Assembly: GCA_947468985.1 (NCBI GenBank)
Contig: CANINJ010000046.1
Coordinates: 1-10,447, forward strand
Length of the DNA: 10,447 bases
Source: Bacteroidota bacterium
GTDB lineage: Bacteria; Bacteroidota; Bacteroidia; Flavobacteriales; Flavobacteriaceae
Direction of reading: 5' to 3'
A model generated the notes under the pieces. That model worked only from the letters and a program-made list of their open reading frames with translations, had not been told where the DNA came from and ran no database searches. Positions 1 through 5,646 of this stretch are shown in pieces. Numbering within the stretch: position 1 is the stretch's first letter; every line of letters begins with the position of its first letter. The translations under genes were made by a program, and so were the position numbers.

Positions 1-687
1 ACGTTTGAAGTCAATGATTTCGTGATTACACCCAATTCTACTTGGCACGAGCATGGCGTTGACGCAAATGGAAAAACGTGTATTTGGCAAGATGGTTTGG
101 ATATTCCTTTAGTAAATGCTTTGGAAGCCAATGATTATGCTGTTTATGACGGAAAGCAGGAGCTAAAAACCCCAGTCAATTATTCACCAATTACGTATGG
201 TTGTTCAGGATTAATTCCCGCAGATGCCATTTGGGACAAACCCTATTCACCCTTATTCAAATATTCTTGGAAATTGGTTTACCCAGCGCTATTAGAATCA
301 CAAAAAATCAATAATAGCAACCCTTTTGATGGAATATTGATGCGTTATTCCAATCCGTTAACTGGTGGTCACGTGATGCAAACTATGGGTGCGTCAATGC
401 AATTATTGCCAGCAGGTTTCAAAGGAAAAGCGCACAAACATACTGGATCATTCGTTTACCAATGTGCAAAAGGTCATGGCTATTCTATAATTAATGGTAA
501 ACGTTTCGAATGGAAAGAAAGAGATATTTTCTGCGTACCTTCTTGGGCTTGGCACGAACATGTAAATCTTTCTAAAACCGAAGATGCGTGTCTTTTTTCT
601 TTTAATGATTTACCAGTTATGGAAGCGTTAGGATTATTTCAAGAGAAAGAATTAGAAGAAAATGGTGGATTTCAAGAAATTAAATAG
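1..687 (+). CDS. Gentisate 1,2-dioxygenase-like bicupin, 3' part (5' end outside window)
   Basis: The frame is open from base 1, so the gene starts upstream; the GTG at 22 is an internal Val codon. Some 228 residues are visible, and family members are usually about 340-370 residues. The left edge holds the end of the first cupin, with the metal-site motif WHEHG at visible residues 15-19. The second cupin carries HKH at about 145-147, a G-x-G turn (KGHGYSIINGK) and WHEH at about 184-187. Gentisate dioxygenases are Fe(II) enzymes that open gentisate to maleylpyruvate, and the active iron sits in the N-terminal cupin, so WHEHG probably gives its last ligand. Relatives that cleave salicylate or 1-hydroxy-2-naphthoate cannot be excluded. 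The two following genes fit the products of gentisate cleavage. The protein is probably cytoplasmic, as no export signal is expected for the family. Confidence 0.82.
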   Translation, partial: TFEVNDFVITPNSTWHEHGVDANGKTCIWQDGLDIPLVNALEANDYAVYDGKQELKTPVNYSPITYGCSGLIPADAIWDKPYSPLFKYSWKLVYPALLESQKINNSNPFDGILMRYSNPLTGGHVMQTMGASMQLLPAGFKGKAHKHTGSFVYQCAKGHGYSIINGKRFEWKERDIFCVPSWAWHEHVNLSKTEDACLFSFNDLPVMEALGLFQEKELEENGGFQEIK

Positions 688-714
688 CAATAAAAAAATA
701 TAAATAACTAATGA

Positions 715-758
715 CCTTTGCGAACTTTGCGTAAATCTTTGCGCTTTTTGCGGTTAAA
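715..758. repeat. CTTTGCG-type intergenic repeat
   Basis: Between the dioxygenase and the FAH gene lie four near-copies of a short unit in tandem: CCTTTGCGAA, CTTTGCGTAA, TCTTTGCGC and TTTTTGCGG, followed by TTAAA. The G+C-richer block contrasts with the AT-rich DNA around it. From memory, similar TTTGCG/CGCAAA strings recur between genes in many Flavobacteriia genomes; that is recall, not a search. It ends 9 nt before the ATG at 768, so it would form part of the leader if the three genes are co-transcribed. Confidence 0.6.
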
Positions 759-767
759 TTCAAACAC

Positions 768-1682
768 ATGAAATTACTTACCTACAAAACACAAACATCA
801 GAATCGAGATTAGGATTTCTTCACAACAATCAAGTGGTTGATATGGAAGATTTTGGGGATATTGCCAATTTTCCTTTACCAAATGATATGTTGGAATTAA
901 TCGATATGGGATTTGAAGTTATTGCCGAAATCAATTCTTTGGTCGAAGATGCAAATCCAGCAGAACTTGCAGAAATTAGTTATTCATTTGACGAAATCAC
1001 TATTCTTGCGCCTATCGAAAAACCAAGAAAAAACATCATTGGAATTGGCTTGAATTACACCGAACACGTAGCGGAAAGTGCACGAACATTAGACACAACA
1101 GGGAAATTACCTCAAAAGCCAATTATTTTTTCAAAACCCCCAACTACGGTTACGGGAACAAATACTGAAATTATAAAAAACACCAAGCTAACCGAACAAT
1201 TGGATTGGGAAGTTGAATTGGCTGTAATCATTGGTAAAAAAGGGAAATATGTTCCCAAAGAAAATGCTATGGATTATGTTTTTGGCTACACCGTTATTAA
1301 TGATATTTCGGCGCGTGATTGCCGACGTGAAGGACAATGGATTGTTTCTAAAGGTCAGGATACTTTTGCGCCAATGGGGCCTTATTTAGTTACAAAAGAC
1401 GAAATCGAAAATCCACACAATCTGAATTTATCTTTGACAGTAAATGGTGTTGAAAAACAAAACTCTAACACCCAATTTCTATTATTCAATATCAATGATT
1501 TGATTAATGATTTGAGTACGGTTTTCACTTTAGAACCTGGAGATATTATTGCCACAGGAACGCCTTCTGGAGTTGGTGCTGGAAGAAATCCTCAAGAATG
1601 GTTGCGTGATGGAGACGTTGTAGAATGTACTGTTGAAGGAATTGGAACGATTAGAAATACGGTAAAAGAGATTGCCCTCTAA
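768..1682 (+). CDS. Fumarylacetoacetate hydrolase family protein (probable maleylpyruvate/fumarylpyruvate hydrolase)
   Basis: The 304-residue protein has the usual length and layout of FAH-family hydrolases: a short N-terminal domain (about 1-80) and a catalytic domain. The catalytic region opens with IGIGLNYTEH (91-100), which includes the conserved His100. The divalent-metal ligands are expected in EVE (Glu148, Glu150) and NDISARD (Asp179), followed by SKGQDTFAPMGP (194-205) and the signature PGDIIATGTPSGVG (257-270). Family members cleave C-C bonds in acylpyruvates, or hydrate or decarboxylate related oxo-acids. Sitting between a gentisate-dioxygenase-like gene and a maleate isomerase, this one most likely hydrolyses maleylpyruvate to maleate and pyruvate; fumarylpyruvate is the alternative substrate. 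The ATG at 768 is chosen because the frame begins MKLLTYK, as in relatives. No signal peptide; cytoplasmic. Confidence 0.85.
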   Translation: MKLLTYKTQTSESRLGFLHNNQVVDMEDFGDIANFPLPNDMLELIDMGFEVIAEINSLVEDANPAELAEISYSFDEITILAPIEKPRKNIIGIGLNYTEHVAESARTLDTTGKLPQKPIIFSKPPTTVTGTNTEIIKNTKLTEQLDWEVELAVIIGKKGKYVPKENAMDYVFGYTVINDISARDCRREGQWIVSKGQDTFAPMGPYLVTKDEIENPHNLNLSLTVNGVEKQNSNTQFLLFNINDLINDLSTVFTLEPGDIIATGTPSGVGAGRNPQEWLRDGDVVECTVEGIGTIRNTVKEIAL

Positions 1683-1695
1683 CCCCCGAAGGGGG
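1683..1695. repeat. CCCCC-GAA-GGGGG hairpin
   Basis: A perfect 5-bp all-GC stem with a GAA loop starts directly after the TAA stop at 1680-1682. No T-run follows on either strand, so a simple rho-independent terminator is unlikely. It could stabilise the 3' end of the FAH message or be a dispersed short repeat; I recall similar CCCCCnAAGGGGG strings in Flavobacterium intergenic DNA. Confidence 0.5.
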
Positions 1696-1723
1696 AATTA
1701 CCAATAATACTTAATAAAAAGAG

Positions 1724-1746
1724 AGTGCTTCGTGCCTCGCAATGAC
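1724..1746. repeat. Dispersed repeat fragment with GTCATTGCGAGGCACGAAGC core (reverse strand)
   Basis: Read on the - strand, this stretch contains GTCATTGCGAGGCACGAAGC. Strings beginning TCATTGCGAGG and ending CGAAGCA are familiar repeated intergenic sequences in Bacteroidota and other genomes (recall, not a search). It overlaps the in-frame GTG at 1732, which argues that this GTG is not the start of the isomerase gene and that the ATG at 1750 is. Confidence 0.6.
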
Positions 1747-1749
1747 ATT

Positions 1750-2499
1750 ATGAAAAAATACAGAATAGGACAAATAGTTCCCTCTTCCAATGTGACGATG
1801 GAAACCGAAATACCAGCCATTTTTCGATCTCGTGAAACGATTTTGCCAGAGCGTTTTACGTTTCATAGCAGTAGAATGCGAATGAAAAAGGTAACCAAGG
1901 AAGAACTCGAAGCAATGGATGCGATGAGTTTGAAATGCGCGCAAGAACTTTCAGATGCACACGTTGACGTAATGGGTTATGCTTGTTTGGTAGCAATTAT
2001 GAGTATGGGTCGTGGCTACCATTGTGTTTCTGAAGTGAATTTGCACCAAGAAACTATCGCCAACGACTTCCCTACTCCAATTGTAACTTCTGCTGGCGCC
2101 TTGATTAATGGATTGAAAGTTTTGGGAGCCAAAAAAGTAGCAATAATTACACCTTATATGCGTCCGTTAACCGATATGGTGGTAGATTATATTGAACATC
2201 AAGGTTTTGAAGTGGTCGATTCTATTGCATTAGAAATTCCTGATAATTTGGAAGTTGCAGCACAAGACCCAATGAATTTATTAGAAATCTACAAACGCTT
2301 GAACTTAGAAGGTGTTGATGTTTTAGTAGCTTCTGCATGTGTGCAAATGCCCTCTTTAGAAGCAATTGACTTAATCCAAAAAGAAATCGGAATTCCAGTT
2401 ACTTCGGCAGCGGTTTGTACCACGTATGAAATGATGAAAAAACTCGGAATCGAAGCCAAATCAGCTATTGGCGGTGAGTTGTTGAGCGGAAAATATTAA
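1750..2499 (+). CDS. Maleate cis-trans isomerase (Asp/Glu racemase superfamily)
   Basis: From the ATG at 1750 the protein has 249 residues, the normal size of maleate isomerases. It opens with RIGQIVPSSNVTMETE (5-20), whose PSSN segment is a substrate-binding feature of the family. The two catalytic cysteines of the superfamily are present: Cys79 in GYACLVAIMSMG and Cys197 in ASACVQMPS, close to Cys76/Cys194 of the Nocardia farcinica enzyme. The enzyme converts maleate to fumarate without a cofactor, through a covalent Cys-succinyl intermediate. It lies 67 nt after the FAH gene in the same orientation and would pass ring-derived maleate into the TCA cycle. An upstream in-frame GTG at 1732 lies in a repeat and is rejected as start. 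Arylmalonate decarboxylase or another superfamily member is less likely, given the conserved N terminus. Confidence 0.87.
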   Translation: MKKYRIGQIVPSSNVTMETEIPAIFRSRETILPERFTFHSSRMRMKKVTKEELEAMDAMSLKCAQELSDAHVDVMGYACLVAIMSMGRGYHCVSEVNLHQETIANDFPTPIVTSAGALINGLKVLGAKKVAIITPYMRPLTDMVVDYIEHQGFEVVDSIALEIPDNLEVAAQDPMNLLEIYKRLNLEGVDVLVASACVQMPSLEAIDLIQKEIGIPVTSAAVCTTYEMMKKLGIEAKSAIGGELLSGKY

Positions 2500-2505
2500 A
2501 ATAGA

Positions 2506-2570
2506 TCGAAAGTCGAAGGTCTTAAAGTCGAATGGGAAAACGATAATTCCACAAATTCATAACTCATAAT
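2506..2570. repeat. Short direct repeats in the tail of the catabolic cluster
   Basis: AAAGTCGAA occurs at 2509-2517 and again at 2524-2532. Further on, TCATAAC (2557-2563) and TCATAAT (2564-2570) are adjacent near-identical heptamers. No reading frame explains the stretch. It resembles the low-complexity repeat remnants in the gaps at 715-758 and 1683-1746. Confidence 0.4.
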
Positions 2571-2573
2571 TTA

Positions 2574-2618
2574 TTTTTGATTTAAAATCAAAAAAGCTGT
2601 TCAATTAAGAACAGCTTT
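2574..2618. terminator. Bidirectional terminator between convergent genes
   Basis: The core hairpin is AAAGCTGTTC (2593-2602), loop AATTAA, GAACAGCTTT (2609-2618): a perfect 10-bp stem. On the - strand it is followed by TTTGATTTTAAATC, so it ends the two-gene unit 4009-2646 efficiently. On the + strand it is followed only by CTATC, so it is a weaker stop for the catabolic cluster. A second inverted repeat abuts it: TTTTTGATTT (2574-2583) and AAATCAAAAA (2585-2594), separated by a single A. Confidence 0.85.
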
Positions 2619-2645
2619 CTATCTAACAAAAAAAACAACAATAGA

Positions 2646-3383
2646 TTATTTAAAATATTCTAATGTATATGTATAATCTCCTGCAGGATAAACCTCAGAG
2701 AATAAACCATTTCCAGTTACTACACTAACAGTAGTTACTAATGAACTTGGATCGATTGCTAAAGAAGAAATTTCACTTCTAAACGTTTTACCACCTTGGT
2801 AGGTTGTCATTTTAAAATAACCAGAAATACCAGCTGGTTTTGGAATACTAACAACAGCTGTTGCATTATCAATAGGTAAAGTAAAACTACCTTTAACAGC
2901 CCAAACTTGTGCACCGTCAATTGAAGTTGAAGTTTTAATTGGAGTTGTTGTGTAGTTTTTTACACTACCGTTTCCTAATGGCGTCCATATTCCATCTGTA
3001 ACATTACTATTTGTTGCCCCATTTGGGTTTGAAAAATAATAGAAACCTGGAGTTACCGCTGTTGTAGTTGATGGACGAATTCCTGTGGTTAGTGTATTAC
3101 CTGTTGCCGTGTTGTAAACAACCATTCCGTCATAATAAGAAGGAAAAGTAATCCCATCTGCGATTATATTTTCAAATTGAAAAGTAGCTAAGTTAACATC
3201 AGGAAAGACTAACCCTTTGTGTTTGTTATTGTTCTCGCCAAAAAATGAACTGTAATTTGTACTAGCATCTAAAAAGGCATTAGAGTTATTGATAGCATTC
3301 GCAGGAACACTATTAGTTAGAATTTGTCCATTCGCAGATGAAACACTTAGGATAATAACGATTATTGAAATAATTTTTTTCAT
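2646..3383 (-). CDS. Secreted protein of unknown function with KGLxxP/GMxVYNT module
   Basis: This is a 245-residue protein with a signal peptide: MKK, a hydrophobic run to about residue 16, and a likely cleavage after SSANGQ (about 20). Residues 56-63 (KGLVFPDV), 86-95 (GMVVYNTATG) and 110-117 (VTPGFYYF) form a module that is also present in the gene just upstream. The C-terminal half (about 140-245) is rich in Thr, Ser and Val and ends with YTYTLEYFK. I see no T9SS sorting domain, lipobox, catalytic motif or membrane helix after the signal. It lies 26 nt behind the 3410-4009 gene and is followed by a strong terminator, so the two are probably co-transcribed. Function unknown; an extracytoplasmic structural or surface-associated role is a guess. 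Confidence 0.75.
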   Translation of the reverse strand: MKKIISIIVIILSVSSANGQILTNSVPANAINNSNAFLDASTNYSSFFGENNNKHKGLVFPDVNLATFQFENIIADGITFPSYYDGMVVYNTATGNTLTTGIRPSTTTAVTPGFYYFSNPNGATNSNVTDGIWTPLGNGSVKNYTTTPIKTSTSIDGAQVWAVKGSFTLPIDNATAVVSIPKPAGISGYFKMTTYQGGKTFRSEISSLAIDPSSLVTTVSVVTGNGLFSEVYPAGDYTYTLEYFK

Positions 3384-3409
3384 AGTAATAAAATAATATA
3401 GTTAATTAA

Positions 3410-4009
3410 TTAATAAGTAGATCTTGACCAACCTGATCCATCCCAAATAAATGATGTTCCTCTTGTAGCTGCAATACTATTACTAGCTGCTGCACCATCA
3501 CCACCACGGTTAAAATTAACTGTAAAAGGTGTTGAACCAATATTGAAAATATTCAATATCTTCCCAATGTTACCTGATGGTAAGTTTGTAAGTGCTAACG
3601 CAGAAGGCGCTCCTGAAAAAGTTATAGTAGTTATATTATTTGGAGTTACATCTGCAGTAGCTAGAACTGTATATGAACTATCTTTTGTTAAAGTTGCGCT
3701 AACAAACGAACTTCCACCAACTTTTACCCATTTACTTCCATCATTTGTGTATAACCCTGGAGTTACATCACCAGCAGTGGCTGTGTTATAAACAGTCATA
3801 CCTTCAACATTTAAACCACCATCTAAAGTAGGAGTTAAAGTACTAACTAATGCAACACGTGGTAACAAAAGTCCTTGTTTCGTTCCAGAAGAATTTTCTA
3901 ATTCTAATAAAGAAGCAGCATTAATATTTGTTGGATCATTACCGATTTTCACTTGCGCTGTAGCCATTAATCCCACTGCTAAAGCCATTGTTAAAAATAT
4001 TTTTTTCAT
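3410..4009 (-). CDS. Secreted protein of unknown function with QGLLLPRV/GMTVYNTATAG module
   Basis: The 199-residue protein begins with a clear signal peptide (MKKIFLTMALAVGLMATAQ, cleavage near residue 19). It continues VKIGNDPTNINAASLLELEN, then QGLLLPRV (45-52), GMTVYNTATAG (70-80), VTPGLYTNDGSKW (82-94) and a Thr/Ser/Asn-rich C-terminal domain of about 100 residues ending GSGWSRSTY. The layout (start module, GLLLPR, VYNT, PG-Y, W) is one I recognise from many hypothetical secreted proteins of Flavobacteriia, none with a function I can name. No YPNP sorting domain is present. It is the first gene of a pair with 2646-3383. Confidence 0.77.
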   Translation of the reverse strand: MKKIFLTMALAVGLMATAQVKIGNDPTNINAASLLELENSSGTKQGLLLPRVALVSTLTPTLDGGLNVEGMTVYNTATAGDVTPGLYTNDGSKWVKVGGSSFVSATLTKDSSYTVLATADVTPNNITTITFSGAPSALALTNLPSGNIGKILNIFNIGSTPFTVNFNRGGDGAAASNSIAATRGTSFIWDGSGWSRSTY

Positions 4010-4026
4010 TTTAATTTATTTGGTTT

Positions 4027-4049
4027 GTACAAAGAGGAGCTGCTTGTAC
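4027..4049. promoter_or_regulatory. GTACAA...TTGTAC inverted repeat in the leader of the 4009 gene
   Basis: GTACAA (4027-4032) and TTGTAC (4044-4049) are perfect complements around an 11-nt centre that can add two more pairs. It sits 18-40 nt upstream of the ATG at 4009 (- strand). It may be an operator or a leader hairpin; no T-run follows in either direction, so it is not a terminator. I found no clear TAnnTTTG box in 4010-4141. Confidence 0.35.
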
Positions 4050-4141
4050 TTCAGCTTTAGTATATTTTGTAAATTGTATTGCTTTTTAAACTGTTATTTT
4101 AAAGAAGTAGGGAACCTAATTGTAGTTTCTTATACTTAAAA

Positions 4142-4780
4142 TTAACACGCTGCTACTGGTGGAGGTCTGTTAGCAAAGGCGCTGCTTCCATAAAAGAAAG
4201 TTGCCGTAACAAAAGGATTGTTACTTTTACTACATTTTAATTCAAATATTTTTCCCTTGTTTATAGAAAATAATATAGCAAGAGTTAAAGTGTTGTTTTT
4301 CTCAGAAATGATTTTTTTGAACTGTTCTGTTTTAAAATTCAAACTAATCTTGTCGTTATAGGAATCAAAAAGCTTAACAAAACCTGTGTTTTCAACTTGC
4401 AAACTTCTTAGATTGGTTTGGTGTTTGGCAACCGTTGGCGTTATTACTTTGCTTTTAGCATATTTAGCGTAGGTGTTGGTATCTACTTTTGTAGGTTTGC
4501 GGCAAATAGAATTGGTGTTTTTAAGTGGTATTATTTCAGCAGTTTCTTTATTAGGTTCCAGAACGGCAACAATTTGCATTCCTTTGACAATAAAAGTAGC
4601 TTTTACTACAGAAAAATTGGCTTTGTTGAAAACCACAAAACCTTTGGTATTAACTTGTTCTTGAGTTTGGCATTTAATAATAGAATCACTACAAATTGCA
4701 GTATCGGTATTCCACGAAAAAGCCCCTACTGAATACAGCAGAAAGACAATTAGGGCACTATTCGATTTTATAGTATTCAA
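4142..4780 (-). CDS. Secreted hypothetical protein, C-terminal RPPPVAAC
   Basis: A 212-residue protein of unknown function. The N terminus (MNTIKSNSALIVFLLYSVGAFS) reads as a signal peptide or anchor. The mature part has a Lys/Thr/Asn-rich middle and no motif I recognise, and it ends with the segment FANRPPPVAAC. Five cysteines lie at 30, 37, 93, 183 and 212; the last is the C-terminal residue. Support for a real gene comes from the signal peptide, a perfect -7 box 19 nt upstream of the ATG, and the absence of a better frame on either strand. It precedes the 4009-2646 pair in the same direction, with a 132-nt gap and no terminator seen in it, so read-through is possible. Confidence 0.6.
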   Translation of the reverse strand: MNTIKSNSALIVFLLYSVGAFSWNTDTAICSDSIIKCQTQEQVNTKGFVVFNKANFSVVKATFIVKGMQIVAVLEPNKETAEIIPLKNTNSICRKPTKVDTNTYAKYAKSKVITPTVAKHQTNLRSLQVENTGFVKLFDSYNDKISLNFKTEQFKKIISEKNNTLTLAILFSINKGKIFELKCSKSNNPFVTATFFYGSSAFANRPPPVAAC

Positions 4781-4786
4781 TTATAT

Positions 4787-4821
4787 CTATTTTATAGTGC
4801 AAAATTAAATCTATTAAATAG
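4787..4821 (-). promoter_or_regulatory. Promoter of the 4780 gene: -7 box flanked by two CTAT-N3-ATAG palindromes
   Basis: Read on the - strand, TAATTTTG (4807-4800) matches the Bacteroidota -7 consensus TAnnTTTG exactly and lies 19 nt before the ATG. I see no good -33 TTG at the usual spacing. Two copies of CTAT-N3-ATAG bracket the box: 4787-4797 downstream, across the expected start of transcription, and 4811-4821 upstream. The upstream copy extends to ATCTAT-TAA-ATAGAT. The outer arms TATATCTATTT (4782-4792) and AAATAGATATA (4816-4826) also form a perfect 11-bp inverted repeat. The arrangement looks like a pair of repressor operators. Confidence 0.5.
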
Positions 4822-4826
4822 ATATA

Positions 4827-5154
4827 AAAAAAGCCAGGTAATAGATGGGCATATTTGCGCATAAGTGGTCAAATACGTGAATAACCGTATTTTGGGGTTT
4901 GGGTTTTATGTAAAAAAAAGAAGGGGTTACGGAACGAAACTGTATGTTGGACTAGTAACCTTGTAAGTGTATTAAGGGCGCGTGTGAAGTTCGGAAACTT
5001 AGAAAATAAAAAGAGCCACTCTTTTTCTTAGCTGCTCTTTCCGTTTGATTTATGTTGTCCTTTAATTTATAAAATAGGACAAAGTTATTGTGTAAATCAA
5101 TTTTTAATTTAAACGCAAGTTGCAATTTTGTTTTTTAATTTAAAAACAAATTTA
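4827..5154. other. Divergent intergenic region with several hairpins, no gene seen
   Basis: No open frame with a credible start lies in this gap between divergent genes. It contains a series of inverted repeats: AAATACG (4871-4877) with CGTATTT (4886-4892); GGTTAC (4925-4930) with GTAACC (4955-4960); AAGTT-CGGA-AACTT (4987-5000); AAAAAGAG-CCA-CTCTTTTT (5008-5026); and TTGTCCT (5055-5061) with AGGACAA (5076-5082). The AAAGAGC part of the fourth hairpin can pair instead with GCTCTTT at 5034-5040. The middle section (about 4900-5000) is richer in G and C than its surroundings. A small RNA or a long structured leader for the 5155 gene is possible. I could not place a promoter with confidence. Confidence 0.4.
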
Positions 5155-5640
5155 ATGACGAGAAAAAAACTAAAAACATTAGGGTTCATTTTAACGATTA
5201 TGCTAGTAAATAATTTAATAGCGCAACAAAGCAATGTAACTTCTGGCGGAGTTGCTACTGGATCTGGAGGAAGCTCAAGTTATTCGATAGGACAAATTGT
5301 TTATACTACAAACACCGGTTCAACAGGTTCGGTGGCACAAGGTATTCAACAAGCTTATGAAATAACTTCATTGAGCAATCCGGAATTAACAGCATTAACG
5401 CTATCGGTACAAACGTATCCAAACCCTACTACAGACAAAATTGTATTGGATCTAAATAATATAGAACCAACGGGTTTAAGTTATGCGCTTTATGACCTTA
5501 ACGGAAGAGCTATTGCAAATGCGCTAGTAAGCCAAACCCAAACTCAAATTGAAATGCAATATTTACCAATAGGAGTTTATGTCCTTCGAGTAAATAAAAA
5601 TAATGCCGAATTGAAAACTTTTAAAATTATTAAAAACTAG
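5155..5640 (+). CDS. Short secreted protein with T9SS type A (YPNP) sorting domain
   Basis: From the ATG at 5155 the protein has 161 residues. Residues 1-23 form a signal peptide (MTRKKLKTLG, hydrophobic core, LIAQ). A Ser/Gly-rich region (25-70) carries the motif SIGQ (44-47) and ends with AQGIQQAYEI (61-70). The T9SS type A sorting domain covers about 80-161: TYPNPTTDKI (87-96), LYDLNGR (112-118), LPIGVYVLRV (137-146) and the final KTFKIIKN. Such domains direct export across the outer membrane by the type IX system, after which the domain is usually removed. The passenger is only about 60 residues, so a classical enzyme is unlikely. A TTG at 5128 extends the frame but would bury the signal peptide. 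The next gene starts 6 nt after the stop, so the two form an operon. Confidence 0.85.
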   Translation: MTRKKLKTLGFILTIMLVNNLIAQQSNVTSGGVATGSGGSSSYSIGQIVYTTNTGSTGSVAQGIQQAYEITSLSNPELTALTLSVQTYPNPTTDKIVLDLNNIEPTGLSYALYDLNGRAIANALVSQTQTQIEMQYLPIGVYVLRVNKNNAELKTFKIIKN

Positions 5641-5646
5641 AATCCC

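Noticed and set aside
715..758. CTTTGCG tandem units as a CRISPR array
   Set aside because: Units are about 10 bp, degenerate and without spacers; no cas gene is near.
1683..1695. CCCCC-GAA-GGGGG stem as a terminator
   Set aside because: No T-run follows on either strand, and the next gene is in the same direction with a short gap.
1711..1944. Open frame on the - strand over the start of the maleate isomerase
   Set aside because: It lies antisense to a well-conserved enzyme N terminus and begins inside a repeat; no signal or family features.
3543..3791. Frame on the + strand inside the 3410-4009 gene
   Set aside because: Antisense shadow of a secreted protein with a clear signal peptide and family layout.
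4418..4732. Frames on the + strand inside the 4142-4780 gene
   Set aside because: The - strand gene has a signal peptide and a matching promoter; the + frames have neither and overlap each other.
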